Positions 1 through 8,958 of a stretch of DNA of 64,000 nt are shown one piece after another. The notes beneath the pieces are model-generated. The model saw only the letters and a program-made list of their open reading frames with translations. It was not told where the DNA came from and ran no database searches. This DNA comes from Clostridium sp. CAG:567 (lineage in GTDB: Bacteria; Bacillota; Clostridia; TANB77; CAG-508): the NCBI GenBank assembly GCA_000437855.1, contig FR902169.1, positions 1 to 64,000 on the forward strand, read 5' to 3'. The position numbers and the translations under genes were made by a program. Numbering within the stretch: position 1 is the first letter of the stretch; the number at the start of each line of letters is the position of its first letter.

Positions 1-1
1 A

Positions 2-664
2 TCTAAAACTAGAAAACCTAAAAGAAGATACTATGATGATGAACAAAGTAAAGCATTAGTTTCTAACTTAATGGAACTTACAGAGGATCAAATCAAATAT
101 AAAGTTGCTATACTATTAACACTTTTTACTGGAGTTAGACTTGGAGAGCTTATGGGACTTGAATGGAATGATATTAACTTTAAAGATGGAATTGTATGCG
201 TTAATCGTTCTAGTCAGTATTTAGCAGAAAAAGGTGTATTTACTAAAACACCAAAAACAGAAAGCTCTATTAGAGAAGTTGGAATACCAGATTTCGTTGT
301 TTCATTACTTGAAGAATATAAATTATGGTATGACAATCAAAAAGAGTTCTGTGGCGAATTATGGATTGATTCTAATAGGTTATTTGTACAAGCAGATGGA
401 AAGCCAATGCATCCTTCTACTATTAGTAAGTGGTTTGTAAAATTTGTAGAACAAATAGGACTACCTGTAATTAACTTTCATGGGTTAAGGCACACAAATG
501 CGACCTTACTCATAGCACAAAATATTGAAGTCCCAATAGTATCTGCAAGACTAGGACATGCACAAATAACAACAACATTAAATTTCTATGTACATCCAAT
601 TATCGCTCATAATAAAACTGCTGGATTTGCATTAGAAAATCTGTTACTACCAGGACGTCAATAA
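2..664 (+). CDS. Tyrosine recombinase/integrase, C-terminal part (cut by window start)
   Basis: The reading frame is open to the first bases, so the start lies outside the window; the ATG at 71 is internal. The visible part is the catalytic domain of a phage/ICE tyrosine integrase: first Arg in TGVRLGE, the HGLRHTNAT box (His-x-x-Arg), LGHAQITTTLNFY ending in the nucleophilic Tyr. These enzymes cut and join attP and attB for element insertion and excision. The gene ends about 210 bp from the 3' end of initiator tRNA-Met and points towards it, the usual position of an integrase at the edge of an element inserted in a tRNA gene. The N-terminal arm-binding domain cannot be judged. Confidence 0.9.
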   Translation, partial: SKTRKPKRRYYDDEQSKALVSNLMELTEDQIKYKVAILLTLFTGVRLGELMGLEWNDINFKDGIVCVNRSSQYLAEKGVFTKTPKTESSIREVGIPDFVVSLLEEYKLWYDNQKEFCGELWIDSNRLFVQADGKPMHPSTISKWFVKFVEQIGLPVINFHGLRHTNATLLIAQNIEVPIVSARLGHAQITTTLNFYVHPIIAHNKTAGFALENLLLPGRQ

Positions 665-709
665 AAATCTTTTTTCACTAAAGTCATTAAACTTTTCACG
701 ATAAAAAAT

Positions 710-757
710 AGTAAAAGACTACTAAATAATATTTTAGGTTTCCCATAGTCTTTTACT
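710..757. terminator. 12-bp inverted repeat downstream of integrase
   Basis: Perfect arms agtaaaagacta (710-721) and tagtcttttact (746-757). T-rich sequence follows on both strands (attttatt on plus, attttttat on minus), so it may end transcription both ways. It lies between the integrase and tRNA-fMet; a role in the attachment region is also possible. Confidence 0.5.
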
Positions 758-831
758 GAAATTTTATTAGATATATCAATGGTTTGTGAGGATTTCTTCC
801 CCAAAATTTCCCCAAATGGCGTTTTTTAGGG

Positions 832-870
832 AAAAATAAAAAATAGCAAATCTCTGAAAGACTTGCTATT
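832..870 (-). terminator. Intrinsic terminator of tRNA-fMet
   Basis: On the minus strand the arms aatagcaagtc/gatttgctatt form a stem with one G-U pair, followed by a T-rich run (complement of the A-run 832-843). It is immediately downstream of the tRNA. Confidence 0.75.
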
Positions 871-872
871 AG

Positions 873-948
873 TGGTTGCGGGGGATAGACTCGAACTATC
901 GACCTTCGGGTTATGAGCCCGACGAGCTGCCAACTGCTCCACCCCGCG
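873..948 (-). tRNA. Initiator tRNA-Met (CAT)
   Basis: Cloverleaf on the minus strand with anticodon loop CTCATAA and encoded CCA (873-875). Initiator features are visible: position 1 is C facing A72 (unpaired end of the acceptor) and the anticodon stem has three consecutive G-C pairs (GGG/CCC). This marks it as the formyl-methionine initiator rather than elongator tRNA. Its 3' end faces the integrase at 2-664 and is the likely attachment site of that element. Confidence 0.95.
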
Positions 949-974
949 ATGTATTTAATTTCTTAACCTTTATT

Positions 975-1003
975 AGTATACTTCTTTTTCTTAGTATTGT
1001 CAA
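975..1003 (-). promoter_or_regulatory. Sigma-A-type promoter of tRNA-fMet
   Basis: Minus strand TTGACA (1003-998), 17-nt spacer, TATACT (980-975), about 27 nt upstream of the mature 5' end of the tRNA. Confidence 0.8.
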
Positions 1004-1134
1004 TATATATTTGGAAAAATCCTTGATTTCACAGATTTTTTATTTAATATTAACCATTTATTTTAATCTACATCTATATTAATTATACCTAGCATGAGCT
1101 CAGCCTTTTGCCTTGCTCACACTATAATTTTATG

Positions 1135-1761
1135 CTATTTTACCGTTACATATTCCTTTATATTTTCAAATTTTGCTTCTCCTATTCCTTTTACTTCTTG
1201 TAATTCATCTATTGATGTAAATTTGCCATTTTGCTCTCTGTATTCTACTATCTTCTTCGCTATTGATGGGCCTATTCCTGGCAATTGTTCAAAGTCTTCT
1301 TGCTTTGCTTCATTTATATTCACTTTTTGTTTTTTACCTCCTTCTACTTTATCTTTTATAATCACATTATTTCCACTTTCTGTGGTTATATACACCTTTC
1401 CTTCGTTTGCTTCTTTCTCTTTTTTGCTAGGTATATATATTTTTTGTCCATCTGATAACACAAATGCCAAATTTACTTGGTCTAAATCTGCTTCTTGTGT
1501 AACTCCTCCTGCTTTTTTTATTGCATCTGAAATTCTTGATTCTTCTGGCAATTCTATTATTCCTGCATTTTTTACTTTTCCTGTAATGTGTACAATTATT
1601 GTGCTTTCTTTTGGTTCATCTGCTTCCACATTTGTGTAAAAATCATTAAAATTGTATTCTTCTTTTCCCCCATTTGTAGTGTATATGTATATTCCAACTC
1701 CCAATATTACTAATGTCCCCACGATTCCAATAATTAATTTTTGCTTAAAACTTAATTCCAT
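1135..1761 (-). CDS. comEA: ComEA-family helix-hairpin-helix DNA-binding protein
   Basis: Membrane-anchored competence-type DNA receptor. The chosen ATG at 1761 is preceded by AAAGGA at good spacing; an in-frame ATG 12 codons upstream (1797) has no such site. From that start: one N-terminal membrane segment (about residues 8-28), an SLBB-like domain (about 50-115, VHITGKVKNAGI, VNLAFVLSDGQKIYIP), a charged linker, and two C-terminal helix-hairpin-helix motifs (VNINEAKQEDFEQLPGIGPSIAKKI is the first). Length about 208 aa fits the family. In transformable Gram-positives ComEA binds incoming double-stranded DNA at the cell surface; no comEC or comEB lies next to it here. The next gene is convergent or divergent, so it seems monocistronic. 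Confidence 0.9.
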   Translation of the reverse strand: MELSFKQKLIIGIVGTLVILGVGIYIYTTNGGKEEYNFNDFYTNVEADEPKESTIIVHITGKVKNAGIIELPEESRISDAIKKAGGVTQEADLDQVNLAFVLSDGQKIYIPSKKEKEANEGKVYITTESGNNVIIKDKVEGGKKQKVNINEAKQEDFEQLPGIGPSIAKKIVEYREQNGKFTSIDELQEVKGIGEAKFENIKEYVTVK

Positions 1762-1853
1762 ATTTATTCCTTTCCAAAAAACTTGAAATTTTGGCAATTT
1801 TAATATATATTTATATTTGTAACTTAATATAATAAACTTATAGGAGAAATTTC

Positions 1854-3152
1854 ATGAAGAAACTTAAAATAATATTTTTTATTTTTATATTTTTAATGCA
1901 ATTTATCATATTTATATCTCCTTCTTATGCTGATAGTGATAATTTAAAAACATATTGTCCTTCATGTATTTTGATTGAAGCTAATACTGGAAAAATTTTA
2001 TATGAGAAAAACTCTAATGATGTAAGGTTTCCTGCAAGTACTACTAAAATTATGACTGCCATTTTAACTGTTGAAAATTGCAATCTTGATGATGTTGCAA
2101 CAGTCAGTCACAATGCTGTTTATTCAATTCCTTATGATTACACTCATGCTAGTTTAAAAGAAGGCGAGGAACTTACAATTGAACAACTTTTGTATGCTCT
2201 TATGATTCCTTCTGCAAATGATGCAGCAATAGTATTAGCAGAACATATTTCTGGTAGTGTTGAGGAATTTGCTAAATTAATGAATAAAAGAGCTGAAGAG
2301 CTTGGTTGTAAAAATACTCATTTTGTTAATCCAAATGGTATTCATAGTAAAGACCATACATCAACATCTTATGATTTAGCTTTAATGGGAAAATTTGCTA
2401 TGCAAAATAGCATTATTAGAAAAATAGTGTCAACTACCCAGTTTACATTACCTGCAACAAATAAATATAGTAAAGCTGACAGAACCTTTAATAATTCAAA
2501 TGATTTATTAAATACATATAGTAGATATTATTATGAAGGAACTACTGGTGTTAAAACTGGTTATACTGGTGAAGCAGGAAATTGCATTATTGCAAGTGCT
2601 AAAAAAAATGATTTTGAAGTTATTTTGGTTGTACTTGGTGGTGAATCTACAAATACTGGTTTAAGTCAAAGATACTTAGATTGTAAAACTTTATTTGATT
2701 ATGCTTTTAATAATTATTCATTAAAAACATTAAATGAAAAAAATGCAGTTTTAAAACAAATTACGGTTCGTGGAGCTACTGAAGAAACACAAAATTTAAA
2801 TGTTCTTATAAAAGATAAAATAGAAATTTTTTCTGAGAATAGTGCAGATTTATCTAGCTTAGAACCTGAAATTACTTTGGATGAAAATTTAATGGCACCA
2901 ATTTCTGCTAATAGCGCAATTGGTAAAATAACTTATAATTATGATGGTCAAACATATTCATCTGATTTAATTGCCGAAACTCAAGTACTGTCATCTGATT
3001 TTTTACCACTTTTATTTAGAATTTTATTAATTTTTGTTGTTTTATATTTGCTATTTTTACTTTTGAAAAAACCTAAAAATAAATCTAAAAAAACATATAA
3101 GAAAAAAACTAAAGGTGGAAATTATAAATTTACGCAGTTTAGTAATTATTAA
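1854..3152 (+). CDS. dacF: D-alanyl-D-alanine carboxypeptidase (S11 family)
   Basis: Peptidoglycan enzyme removing the terminal D-Ala from stem peptides on the outer face of the membrane. An N-terminal signal segment (about residues 5-26) is followed by the S11 catalytic domain with the three penicillin-binding motifs: STTK (SxxK, Ser nucleophile) near residue 62, SAN near residue 120, and KTG near residue 234 (GVKTGYTG). A smaller beta domain follows, then one membrane helix (about 382-402) and a strongly basic tail, giving a C-terminal anchor as in PBP5/DacF. Length 432 aa is normal. GGAGAAA precedes the ATG. The exact paralogue name (DacA, DacB or DacF) cannot be settled from sequence alone. 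Confidence 0.92.
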   Translation: MKKLKIIFFIFIFLMQFIIFISPSYADSDNLKTYCPSCILIEANTGKILYEKNSNDVRFPASTTKIMTAILTVENCNLDDVATVSHNAVYSIPYDYTHASLKEGEELTIEQLLYALMIPSANDAAIVLAEHISGSVEEFAKLMNKRAEELGCKNTHFVNPNGIHSKDHTSTSYDLALMGKFAMQNSIIRKIVSTTQFTLPATNKYSKADRTFNNSNDLLNTYSRYYYEGTTGVKTGYTGEAGNCIIASAKKNDFEVILVVLGGESTNTGLSQRYLDCKTLFDYAFNNYSLKTLNEKNAVLKQITVRGATEETQNLNVLIKDKIEIFSENSADLSSLEPEITLDENLMAPISANSAIGKITYNYDGQTYSSDLIAETQVLSSDFLPLLFRILLIFVVLYLLFLLLKKPKNKSKKTYKKKTKGGNYKFTQFSNY

Positions 3153-3160
3153 AAATAATA

Positions 3161-3195
3161 GGGCACTAATTTTAATTAGTGCCCCATATTTTTTT
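3161..3195. terminator. Bidirectional terminator between convergent genes
   Basis: Perfect stem gggcactaatt/aattagtgccc (3161-3184) followed by a T-run on plus; it separates the carboxypeptidase from the convergent LCP gene. Confidence 0.85.
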
Positions 3196-4468
3196 ATTCA
3201 TCTTTTCCTAAAATAATCGTAACATCAACATCTGTTTCTTCTGCAGATGAACTTCTTTGAGTTTGTACTAATAATTTCATTTCATCTATTGCAGCGTTTT
3301 CAACATTTCCTCTTTTTATTATTATGCTATTATCAATGCTTGAAGTTTCTGAACTTTGTATATTAGTATATCCAGCTTTTTTTAATCTGTTTTCTATTTT
3401 TTCTAATTTAACACTACTTCCACTTCCGTTTAAAACTTCAATTTTAATTTTTGATTTATCAATTCCAGTTGTATCAACACTACTTGTGTCTATTTCTTCA
3501 TCTTGTAGTTCTGGGTTTAAGAATAGTTTGTCAATTACTTTTGCAGTTTCTTGCTCTTCTGCTGCATAAATCCAAACTCCATTTGTGTATTCTGATGCAC
3601 CTGGTAATTGTTCTGTTCTTAAATTTTCAGTGTTAAATTCTACTATATAAGGAATGTAATCTTTAACAATATTAAAGTCTATATTTGTTTCAACATATTT
3701 TTGTGCAATGTCTATAAATTCATTTATTTTTAAAATGTTTTCAACTTTTAATGTTTGCTTTGCAAGTGCTTTTAAGAAATTTCTTTGTGTTTTCATTCTA
3801 CCATAATCTTCAATTCCATATTCAGATGGATATGTTGAACCATCATTATTATGTCTAAATCTAACAACTTGCTCAGCCTTATCACCATCTAGTTTTTGAA
3901 CTCCGGCTTTCAAGTTAATATGTAAATTTTGTCTATTTGAATCATACTTCATATCAATTGGTACATCAAATGTTACTCCACCTATTGCATCAACTAATGC
4001 TTTAAATGCTTGTGTATCAACTTTTAAATAATATTTGATATCAAGTCCAGTTAACTCATTTACTTCTTTTAATGAATTTTCAGCTCCTGTTTGATATACT
4101 GCATTTATTTTATCCCAAGCTGTTGCTTGACTTTTATTATATCCAATAAATGTATCTCTAGGTATTGAAAGCATAGAAGCTTGTTGTTTTTGTGGATCAT
4201 ATTCAGCTATCATAATAGTATCTGTTAAGTTTTCACTTTGTCCTAATAATAAGCAATAAATTTTAGGTAAAGTTTTAACTGTTTCTTGGTCATGTCCAAT
4301 TGCTGTAGCTAAAATTCCTTTTAAACCTCCACCATTTTTATGTACTTTATATGCAAATACTCCTCCAACTATTAATAAAAGTAATAATAGTAATAATAAT
4401 ATTTTTTTACCAATTCCTTTTTTCTTCTTTTTATTTTTCGTTTGTTTTTCTTCTTTCAATTTTTTCAC
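3194..4468 (-). CDS. LytR-CpsA-Psr (LCP) family cell-envelope protein
   Basis: LCP proteins transfer undecaprenyl-linked glycopolymers (teichoic acids, capsule) to peptidoglycan outside the membrane. The start is GTG at 4468, preceded by AAGGA. Order: very basic cytoplasmic tail (about 1-22), one membrane helix (about 23-41), LCP domain (about 70-270) with the expected landmarks (MLSIPRDTFIGY, INAVYQTGAENS, VDAIGGVTFDVP, RFRHNNDGS, DYGRMKTQRNFLKAL), then a C-terminal LytR_C-type domain (about 320-415, IEVLNGSGSSVKLEKI). Arg residues for pyrophosphate binding are present in the RDT and RFRH motifs. Length 424 aa is typical. It is separated by a terminator from the CvpA gene upstream. Confidence 0.92.
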   Translation of the reverse strand: MKKLKEEKQTKNKKKKKGIGKKILLLLLLLLLIVGGVFAYKVHKNGGGLKGILATAIGHDQETVKTLPKIYCLLLGQSENLTDTIMIAEYDPQKQQASMLSIPRDTFIGYNKSQATAWDKINAVYQTGAENSLKEVNELTGLDIKYYLKVDTQAFKALVDAIGGVTFDVPIDMKYDSNRQNLHINLKAGVQKLDGDKAEQVVRFRHNNDGSTYPSEYGIEDYGRMKTQRNFLKALAKQTLKVENILKINEFIDIAQKYVETNIDFNIVKDYIPYIVEFNTENLRTEQLPGASEYTNGVWIYAAEEQETAKVIDKLFLNPELQDEEIDTSSVDTTGIDKSKIKIEVLNGSGSSVKLEKIENRLKKAGYTNIQSSETSSIDNSIIIKRGNVENAAIDEMKLLVQTQRSSSAEETDVDVTIILGKDE

Positions 4469-4503
4469 CTAATTCCTTTTTATTTGACAATTTATATAAT
4501 AAC

Positions 4504-4531
4504 AAAAATCTTGCCTTTTGGCAAGATTTTT
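4504..4531 (-). terminator. Terminator of the DUF5711-CvpA operon
   Basis: Perfect 12-bp stem aaaaatcttgcc/ggcaagattttt with a 4-nt loop; lies just after the CvpA stop and before the LCP start on the minus strand. Confidence 0.85.
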
Positions 4532-4540
4532 AATTGAAAT

Positions 4541-5200
4541 TTAAAATATGATTTTTAATAATAAATTGTTATTATACATCGCACTTCCAATAAACGATTT
4601 CTGTAATGCAATTATAAATGAAGTATTATTTATCATTGGGCTTATAAATGAAATTATTGCTAATGCAATATATATAATTACTAAAGATTGTAGCAATCCG
4701 TATACTACTCCTCCTAGTTTATCACATTGTTTTATAACTGGTAATTTAGTGATTAAATTTGCCAAACCTTTGATAAATAATAGAATAATTCTACTAACTA
4801 TAAATAAACCAATTGCAACTGCAATATTAATAATCATAATAGCAACATTTCTTGCTGTTGATTCTACTATTGCTGTTTTTGCTTCATTTCCAGCTTTCTC
4901 TACTGATTCATTTATATAATTTGTAATAACATCTGGCATATTTTCTTGTGTTTTTTCTTCTTCTGGTTTTTGTTCTTCTTGCTTTAAGAAACTTTGTTTA
5001 ATTGCCTGTTCTAAGTTTTCATCCCAGTCAGTTTTATTAATTATAAAATTTGATACAGGTTTAAATAATATAAATGCAATTATTAACGCTAATACAAATG
5101 ATACTATTTTTAAAAGTGATCCTGTTAAACCTTTGTGATAACCAATTAAAATACATAATGCAATTATAGCAACTATTACTAAATCAATTATTATACTCAT
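4541..5200 (-). CDS. CvpA family membrane protein
   Basis: 219 aa integral membrane protein with the CvpA layout: two N-terminal helices (about 4-45), a charged extracytoplasmic or cytoplasmic stretch (about 60-110, rich in Glu/Lys/Gln), then two or three further helices (about 113-160 and 175-200). The N-terminus DLVIVAIIALCILIGYHKG matches the family start (D-x3-hydrophobic-GYxKG). CvpA homologues were first linked to colicin V export, but in most bacteria the role is unclear and tied to envelope homeostasis; there is no bacteriocin gene here. AGGAGG precedes the ATG, 11 bp after the DUF5711 stop, so the two genes form an operon. Confidence 0.85.
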   Translation of the reverse strand: MSIIIDLVIVAIIALCILIGYHKGLTGSLLKIVSFVLALIIAFILFKPVSNFIINKTDWDENLEQAIKQSFLKQEEQKPEEEKTQENMPDVITNYINESVEKAGNEAKTAIVESTARNVAIMIINIAVAIGLFIVSRIILLFIKGLANLITKLPVIKQCDKLGGVVYGLLQSLVIIYIALAIISFISPMINNTSFIIALQKSFIGSAMYNNNLLLKIIF

Positions 5201-5211
5201 TGTAACTCCTC

Positions 5212-6393
5212 CTATAAATTAACAATTTCTATTTTGTCTCTATAAATAATTCCGGCTACGCCGTCGCCCAATATAATTTTTTCAATTACTTGAGAAGATG
5301 TATACCTTTTTATAAGCCATGCATTTGTGTCTACAAAATAAACTTCATCTCCCAAATTAATTGCTATTACATTGTTACATGAATCCACAGCTTTTGCAAC
5401 TTCTTCAATTGTGTATATACTTTCTTTTCCATTTGATGTGTTTTGTATTTCTATAACTGTATCTGCGCTAAAAATTCCTGTTGACTTTTCATAAGTTCTA
5501 AATATATGTCCATCTAATCCTATATCTGCAAATGTAATTTTAGGGTTGTCTTCATTTAATTTTACAAGTTCAACATCAACTCCAGATTCAAATTTATGAA
5601 TTCCATCATCATACATACAAATTAATTGGTTCTTGTCTTGATATTTTATTCTTAAAATTAAGCTATCTTGTGGTGCATTATATGTGTATTTTGCTTCAGT
5701 ATTTTTTTCTTTTACATCTTTAATTGATATTATTTTTATATTTGATTGTATTACTGTTCCAGAATTATTTACTTCTGCATAAGCAAATTCTGAATTATCT
5801 GGTGATACATAAGCATCTACTGCAATAGTATTTGATAAATATGTTTTAAATAGCTCATTTCCTTTTGTATCAAATGTACTAATTACTGCTTTATGTGTTG
5901 TTCCTGTTACTATTGCACATACATATCCATTTTTGTTTACTGTTACTTTATTTAAATTTCCATCTATGTTCTTTTCCCATATAACATGATCTTCTGATAT
6001 TAAGTATATTTTTTGACTATTGTTTTCTGCAATTACTAAATACTTTCCATTCACATCATATATTGGGTTATTAATTTCAATTTTTACTTCTTTCTCTTTT
6101 TTACCAGATGCACTGTATTCATTTAAAGTATTTTCTGCAAGTACACAAATATATTTTCCATAAGTAAAAATATTTGTATTAGAATCATAATCAATTTCAA
6201 TTATTGGTACATTTTCCTCTGTTACATCTTTTCTAAATATATATCTGTCCATAAAGTTTCTAAAATTTTTATTAGTATTATATATTATTGCTGATGTAAT
6301 GACTAATATTATTAGTATAATAATTGCAATTACTATATACAATTTCTTTTTATTAAATTTTCTATCTTTTCTAAATTTTATTACTTTGTCCAT
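5212..6393 (-). CDS. DUF5711-like membrane-anchored beta-propeller protein
   Basis: 393 aa; short basic N-terminus, one membrane helix (about 18-38), then a large extracytoplasmic region made of repeated beta-rich units (for example TYGKYICVLAENTLNEYSAS, NGKYLVIAENNSQKIYLIS, NEFAYAEVNNS) that reads like a WD/PQQ-type propeller. No catalytic motif is visible. The family assignment to DUF5711 rests on overall look and on its place beside cvpA in clostridia; function unknown. First gene of a two-gene operon with CvpA, and the propeller could bind a partner at the membrane surface (inference). Confidence 0.65.
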   Translation of the reverse strand: MDKVIKFRKDRKFNKKKLYIVIAIIILIILVITSAIIYNTNKNFRNFMDRYIFRKDVTEENVPIIEIDYDSNTNIFTYGKYICVLAENTLNEYSASGKKEKEVKIEINNPIYDVNGKYLVIAENNSQKIYLISEDHVIWEKNIDGNLNKVTVNKNGYVCAIVTGTTHKAVISTFDTKGNELFKTYLSNTIAVDAYVSPDNSEFAYAEVNNSGTVIQSNIKIISIKDVKEKNTEAKYTYNAPQDSLILRIKYQDKNQLICMYDDGIHKFESGVDVELVKLNEDNPKITFADIGLDGHIFRTYEKSTGIFSADTVIEIQNTSNGKESIYTIEEVAKAVDSCNNVIAINLGDEVYFVDTNAWLIKRYTSSQVIEKIILGDGVAGIIYRDKIEIVNL

Positions 6394-6446
6394 TGTTTTA
6401 TTCCTTTATATTTTTATACAATAACTATATACTACATTCAGTTAAA

Positions 6447-7448
6447 TTACAAGTATTTTACTTTCAAAATGCCCCAAATTTGTATTAACCCCAGTATACC
6501 AAATATTGGATATAGCAAACTTACCAAATTTGAAAATCCCACTGGCGCAACTAATACTGATATTACACAAATTCCAATCATCCATATTTCTTCATTTTTA
6601 TTAACATTTTTTATGAATCCATAGCCAGATGCTATTGCAGTTGTAAATATTGCAATTAATATAACTATTCCATAAATCACTGAATATATATTTCCAAATT
6701 CTTTTGTTATCTGTATAAGTGGCAATTCCAAATTTTGCACATAATTATTTCCTCTTAATAATAAAAAATATAATGCTAAGCCAAGCACACATAAAATTGT
6801 ACTGCATAATATACTGCACATTTTTATTTGGCTTTGTTTTTTTATATATAGATTAAGTTCTATTAAGATTGGAATTAATAAAATACTGTTATAACTTGCA
6901 TACAATACACTACTAAATAACCAACCTGTGCAATAATTTATTTGGTTGTTGTTGCTTGCTATAAAATTAATATTTTTTATTCCAAGATAGCTTATAAAGA
7001 AACATAAAAATGGTATTAATATTGTATTTATTGATACAATGCCTTTAGTATTATTCTTAAATGTTATATAGCATAATATGCTAATACATATTGCTGGAAT
7101 ATAAATTAAAATTTTAAATTCCTGGTTAAAGTATGCACTAAATCCAGCTATCATTACAAAAAATGATATTAATAAAAAACATTGTATTATTACTTGCATT
7201 AATTTATTTAATTTTTTATTTGTACTTAATATTAATAAAAAATCAGAATATGATTTTACAGATTTTATATTTAAAATTTTAAATACCTTATAAATAATAA
7301 ATCCTGTTATTATACATGAAAGTATCATTCCTATAATTCCCATAAATCCATATTTATTAAAAAATAAATATATTTCTTGCCCAGATGCAAAGCCTGCCCC
7401 TATTGTTGTTCCGATTATTACAAAAACAATTTTCAAAACATTTTTCAT
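6447..7448 (-). CDS. YkvI-type polytopic membrane protein
   Basis: 333 aa with about ten hydrophobic segments. The N-terminal motif GTTIGAGFASGQEIYLFFNKYG is the hallmark of the YkvI group (COG3949) of the APC-like transporter superfamily; the unwound first helix GxxxGxGFxSGQE is where related transporters bind substrate and Na+. Substrate unknown. The Shine-Dalgarno GAGGGAG lies in the 3' arm of the terminator that ends the upstream ABC operon, and the U-run of that terminator runs straight into the ATG. Confidence 0.75.
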   Translation of the reverse strand: MKNVLKIVFVIIGTTIGAGFASGQEIYLFFNKYGFMGIIGMILSCIITGFIIYKVFKILNIKSVKSYSDFLLILSTNKKLNKLMQVIIQCFLLISFFVMIAGFSAYFNQEFKILIYIPAICISILCYITFKNNTKGIVSINTILIPFLCFFISYLGIKNINFIASNNNQINYCTGWLFSSVLYASYNSILLIPILIELNLYIKKQSQIKMCSILCSTILCVLGLALYFLLLRGNNYVQNLELPLIQITKEFGNIYSVIYGIVILIAIFTTAIASGYGFIKNVNKNEEIWMIGICVISVLVAPVGFSNLVSLLYPIFGILGLIQIWGILKVKYL

Positions 7449-7451
7449 AAA

Positions 7452-7488
7452 AAAACTCCCTCATATAAAATATATGAAGGAGTTTTAA
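7452..7488 (-). terminator. Terminator of the Gld-type ABC operon, overlapping the next RBS
   Basis: Minus-strand stem AAAACTCC-tTCATATA / TATATGA-gGGAGTTTT with T7 tail directly before the ykvI-like ATG at 7448. The SD of that gene is inside the 3' arm. Confidence 0.75.
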
Positions 7489-7491
7489 ATT

Positions 7492-8940
7492 TTATTTCTT
7501 TCTTCTTCTAACTTGCCATACTACAATTCCTACAATTATTATAACTACTGGTATACCAAATATTATTGATAAAATAATTTTTGTTTGATTTTCTGTAACA
7601 TCATAAGTAGTAACTGTTTCACCGGCTTTTCGAATTGTTATATTATCTTCTCTTTCAGTTAAATATGATACTGAATTTAATAATATATCTTCATTATTGC
7701 AAAATTCTATAGCATATCTATAATACATACCCATTTGTATTTGCGCATTTGTTGCAAATGCAGTATTTGAAAATACTATTAATTTTGAAATTTTATCTTC
7801 ACTTATTGTTTTTGTAAGCATTGCAGCAACTGTAGCTCCTGAAGCACTCTCGTCACTTGATATTTTAGTTTGACTACTTGATGTTAAATCAGTTCTATAA
7901 AATGCTTTATCACTTGCTGTTGCTAAAGTTTCTAGAGTAACATTTTTCTTAGCTAATTCATCTGTTGATTCAAATGTTAGTTTTCCTGCTGTCATCATAC
8001 ATACATTTAGCCCCATGTTAATATCTTTTACAAGTTCAGAACTTGTATTTATAGATGCGATTATATATGAAGGTGCTCCTGATACCATTTTGCTACTGTT
8101 AGCTTCCATAATAAATCCTTCTGAATTTTTTACTCCATATACATCTAATATTTTTTGGAAATTAGGTGTTTTTATTTTACCCAAATTTGGATCCATTAAT
8201 AGTAAAATTTCTCCACCATTGTTGATATATTTTAATATTTCATCTTTTTCTTTTTTATCTATATCATTTTTTAAAGCTGTAATCACTAATACTTTACAGT
8301 CTTTTGGTATACTTCCTGCTGTTAACAAGTTTAAGTATTCAACCTGATTAACTTCTGATTCTAATGAACTTTCTAAATATTGAAAATATCCATCATTATA
8401 CAAATTATGACCTGTTAAAATACATATTTTAGGTTTTATATTTGTTGTAACATCTAAAATTGCATTTGTTATTGCCTCTTCTGTTATATCTATTTGTTCA
8501 TGAGTACTATAATCATAAGTATATAAGTCACTATCTTGTAAAATTTTAATTTTTGACTCAGTTTCAACTGCAACAAATGATGATGTATCAGTTAAGCCAT
8601 ATTCTGTCTTCCATTCTTGTTTTGAAGTTAAATTTTCAAGTTTTTCAACTGTTATGTTATCATTTAGTGTTGCATACTTGTTTGCAAAATCTTCTACATA
8701 TTCATACATATTGTATGTTGTAATTGTAATTTTTTGATCTAAATTTTCAAGCTTATCTTTTGTTGCTTGAGATATAGAATAAATCTTATCTTTTGTAAAA
8801 TCTAAATCTGTTATATTAGCTTTGTCTACAAAATAACTGATTGTTAAAAATGCACATATTATAATAGCAAATAGTAAAATAGTAAGTACAACACTTTGTA
8901 GCCATCTCTTTTTTATAATTTCTATAAATTTTTCTTTCAT
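7492..8940 (-). CDS. GldG-family ABC-exporter auxiliary protein
   Basis: 482 aa. One N-terminal membrane helix (about 14-35), a long extracytoplasmic region with a DUF4350/GldG-like domain (TITTYNMYEYVEDFANKYA, CILTGHNLYNDG, GGEILLLMDPNLGK), and one C-terminal helix (about 452-474) followed by a basic tail. Such proteins accompany an ABC-2 permease and ATPase of the Gld type; the term gliding is historical and no motility is implied. It is the last gene of a three-gene operon (ATPase, permease, this), 18 bp after the permease stop. Substrate unknown. Confidence 0.82.
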   Translation of the reverse strand: MKEKFIEIIKKRWLQSVVLTILLFAIIICAFLTISYFVDKANITDLDFTKDKIYSISQATKDKLENLDQKITITTYNMYEYVEDFANKYATLNDNITVEKLENLTSKQEWKTEYGLTDTSSFVAVETESKIKILQDSDLYTYDYSTHEQIDITEEAITNAILDVTTNIKPKICILTGHNLYNDGYFQYLESSLESEVNQVEYLNLLTAGSIPKDCKVLVITALKNDIDKKEKDEILKYINNGGEILLLMDPNLGKIKTPNFQKILDVYGVKNSEGFIMEANSSKMVSGAPSYIIASINTSSELVKDINMGLNVCMMTAGKLTFESTDELAKKNVTLETLATASDKAFYRTDLTSSSQTKISSDESASGATVAAMLTKTISEDKISKLIVFSNTAFATNAQIQMGMYYRYAIEFCNNEDILLNSVSYLTEREDNITIRKAGETVTTYDVTENQTKIILSIIFGIPVVIIIVGIVVWQVRRRKK

Positions 8941-8958
8941 GCTTTTTCATCCTTTCTA

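Noticed and set aside
876..1082. 68-codon plus-strand frame
   Set aside because: It is the antisense of initiator tRNA-Met continuing into AT-rich spacer; not a gene.
1094..1639. 181-codon plus-strand frame opposite comEA
   Set aside because: Hydrophobic, Ser/Phe-rich antisense shadow of a gene with clear domains; no ribosome binding site.
4541..5200. Colicin V (bacteriocin) production gene
   Set aside because: CvpA-family membership only; no bacteriocin precursor or peptidase-exporter gene is near.
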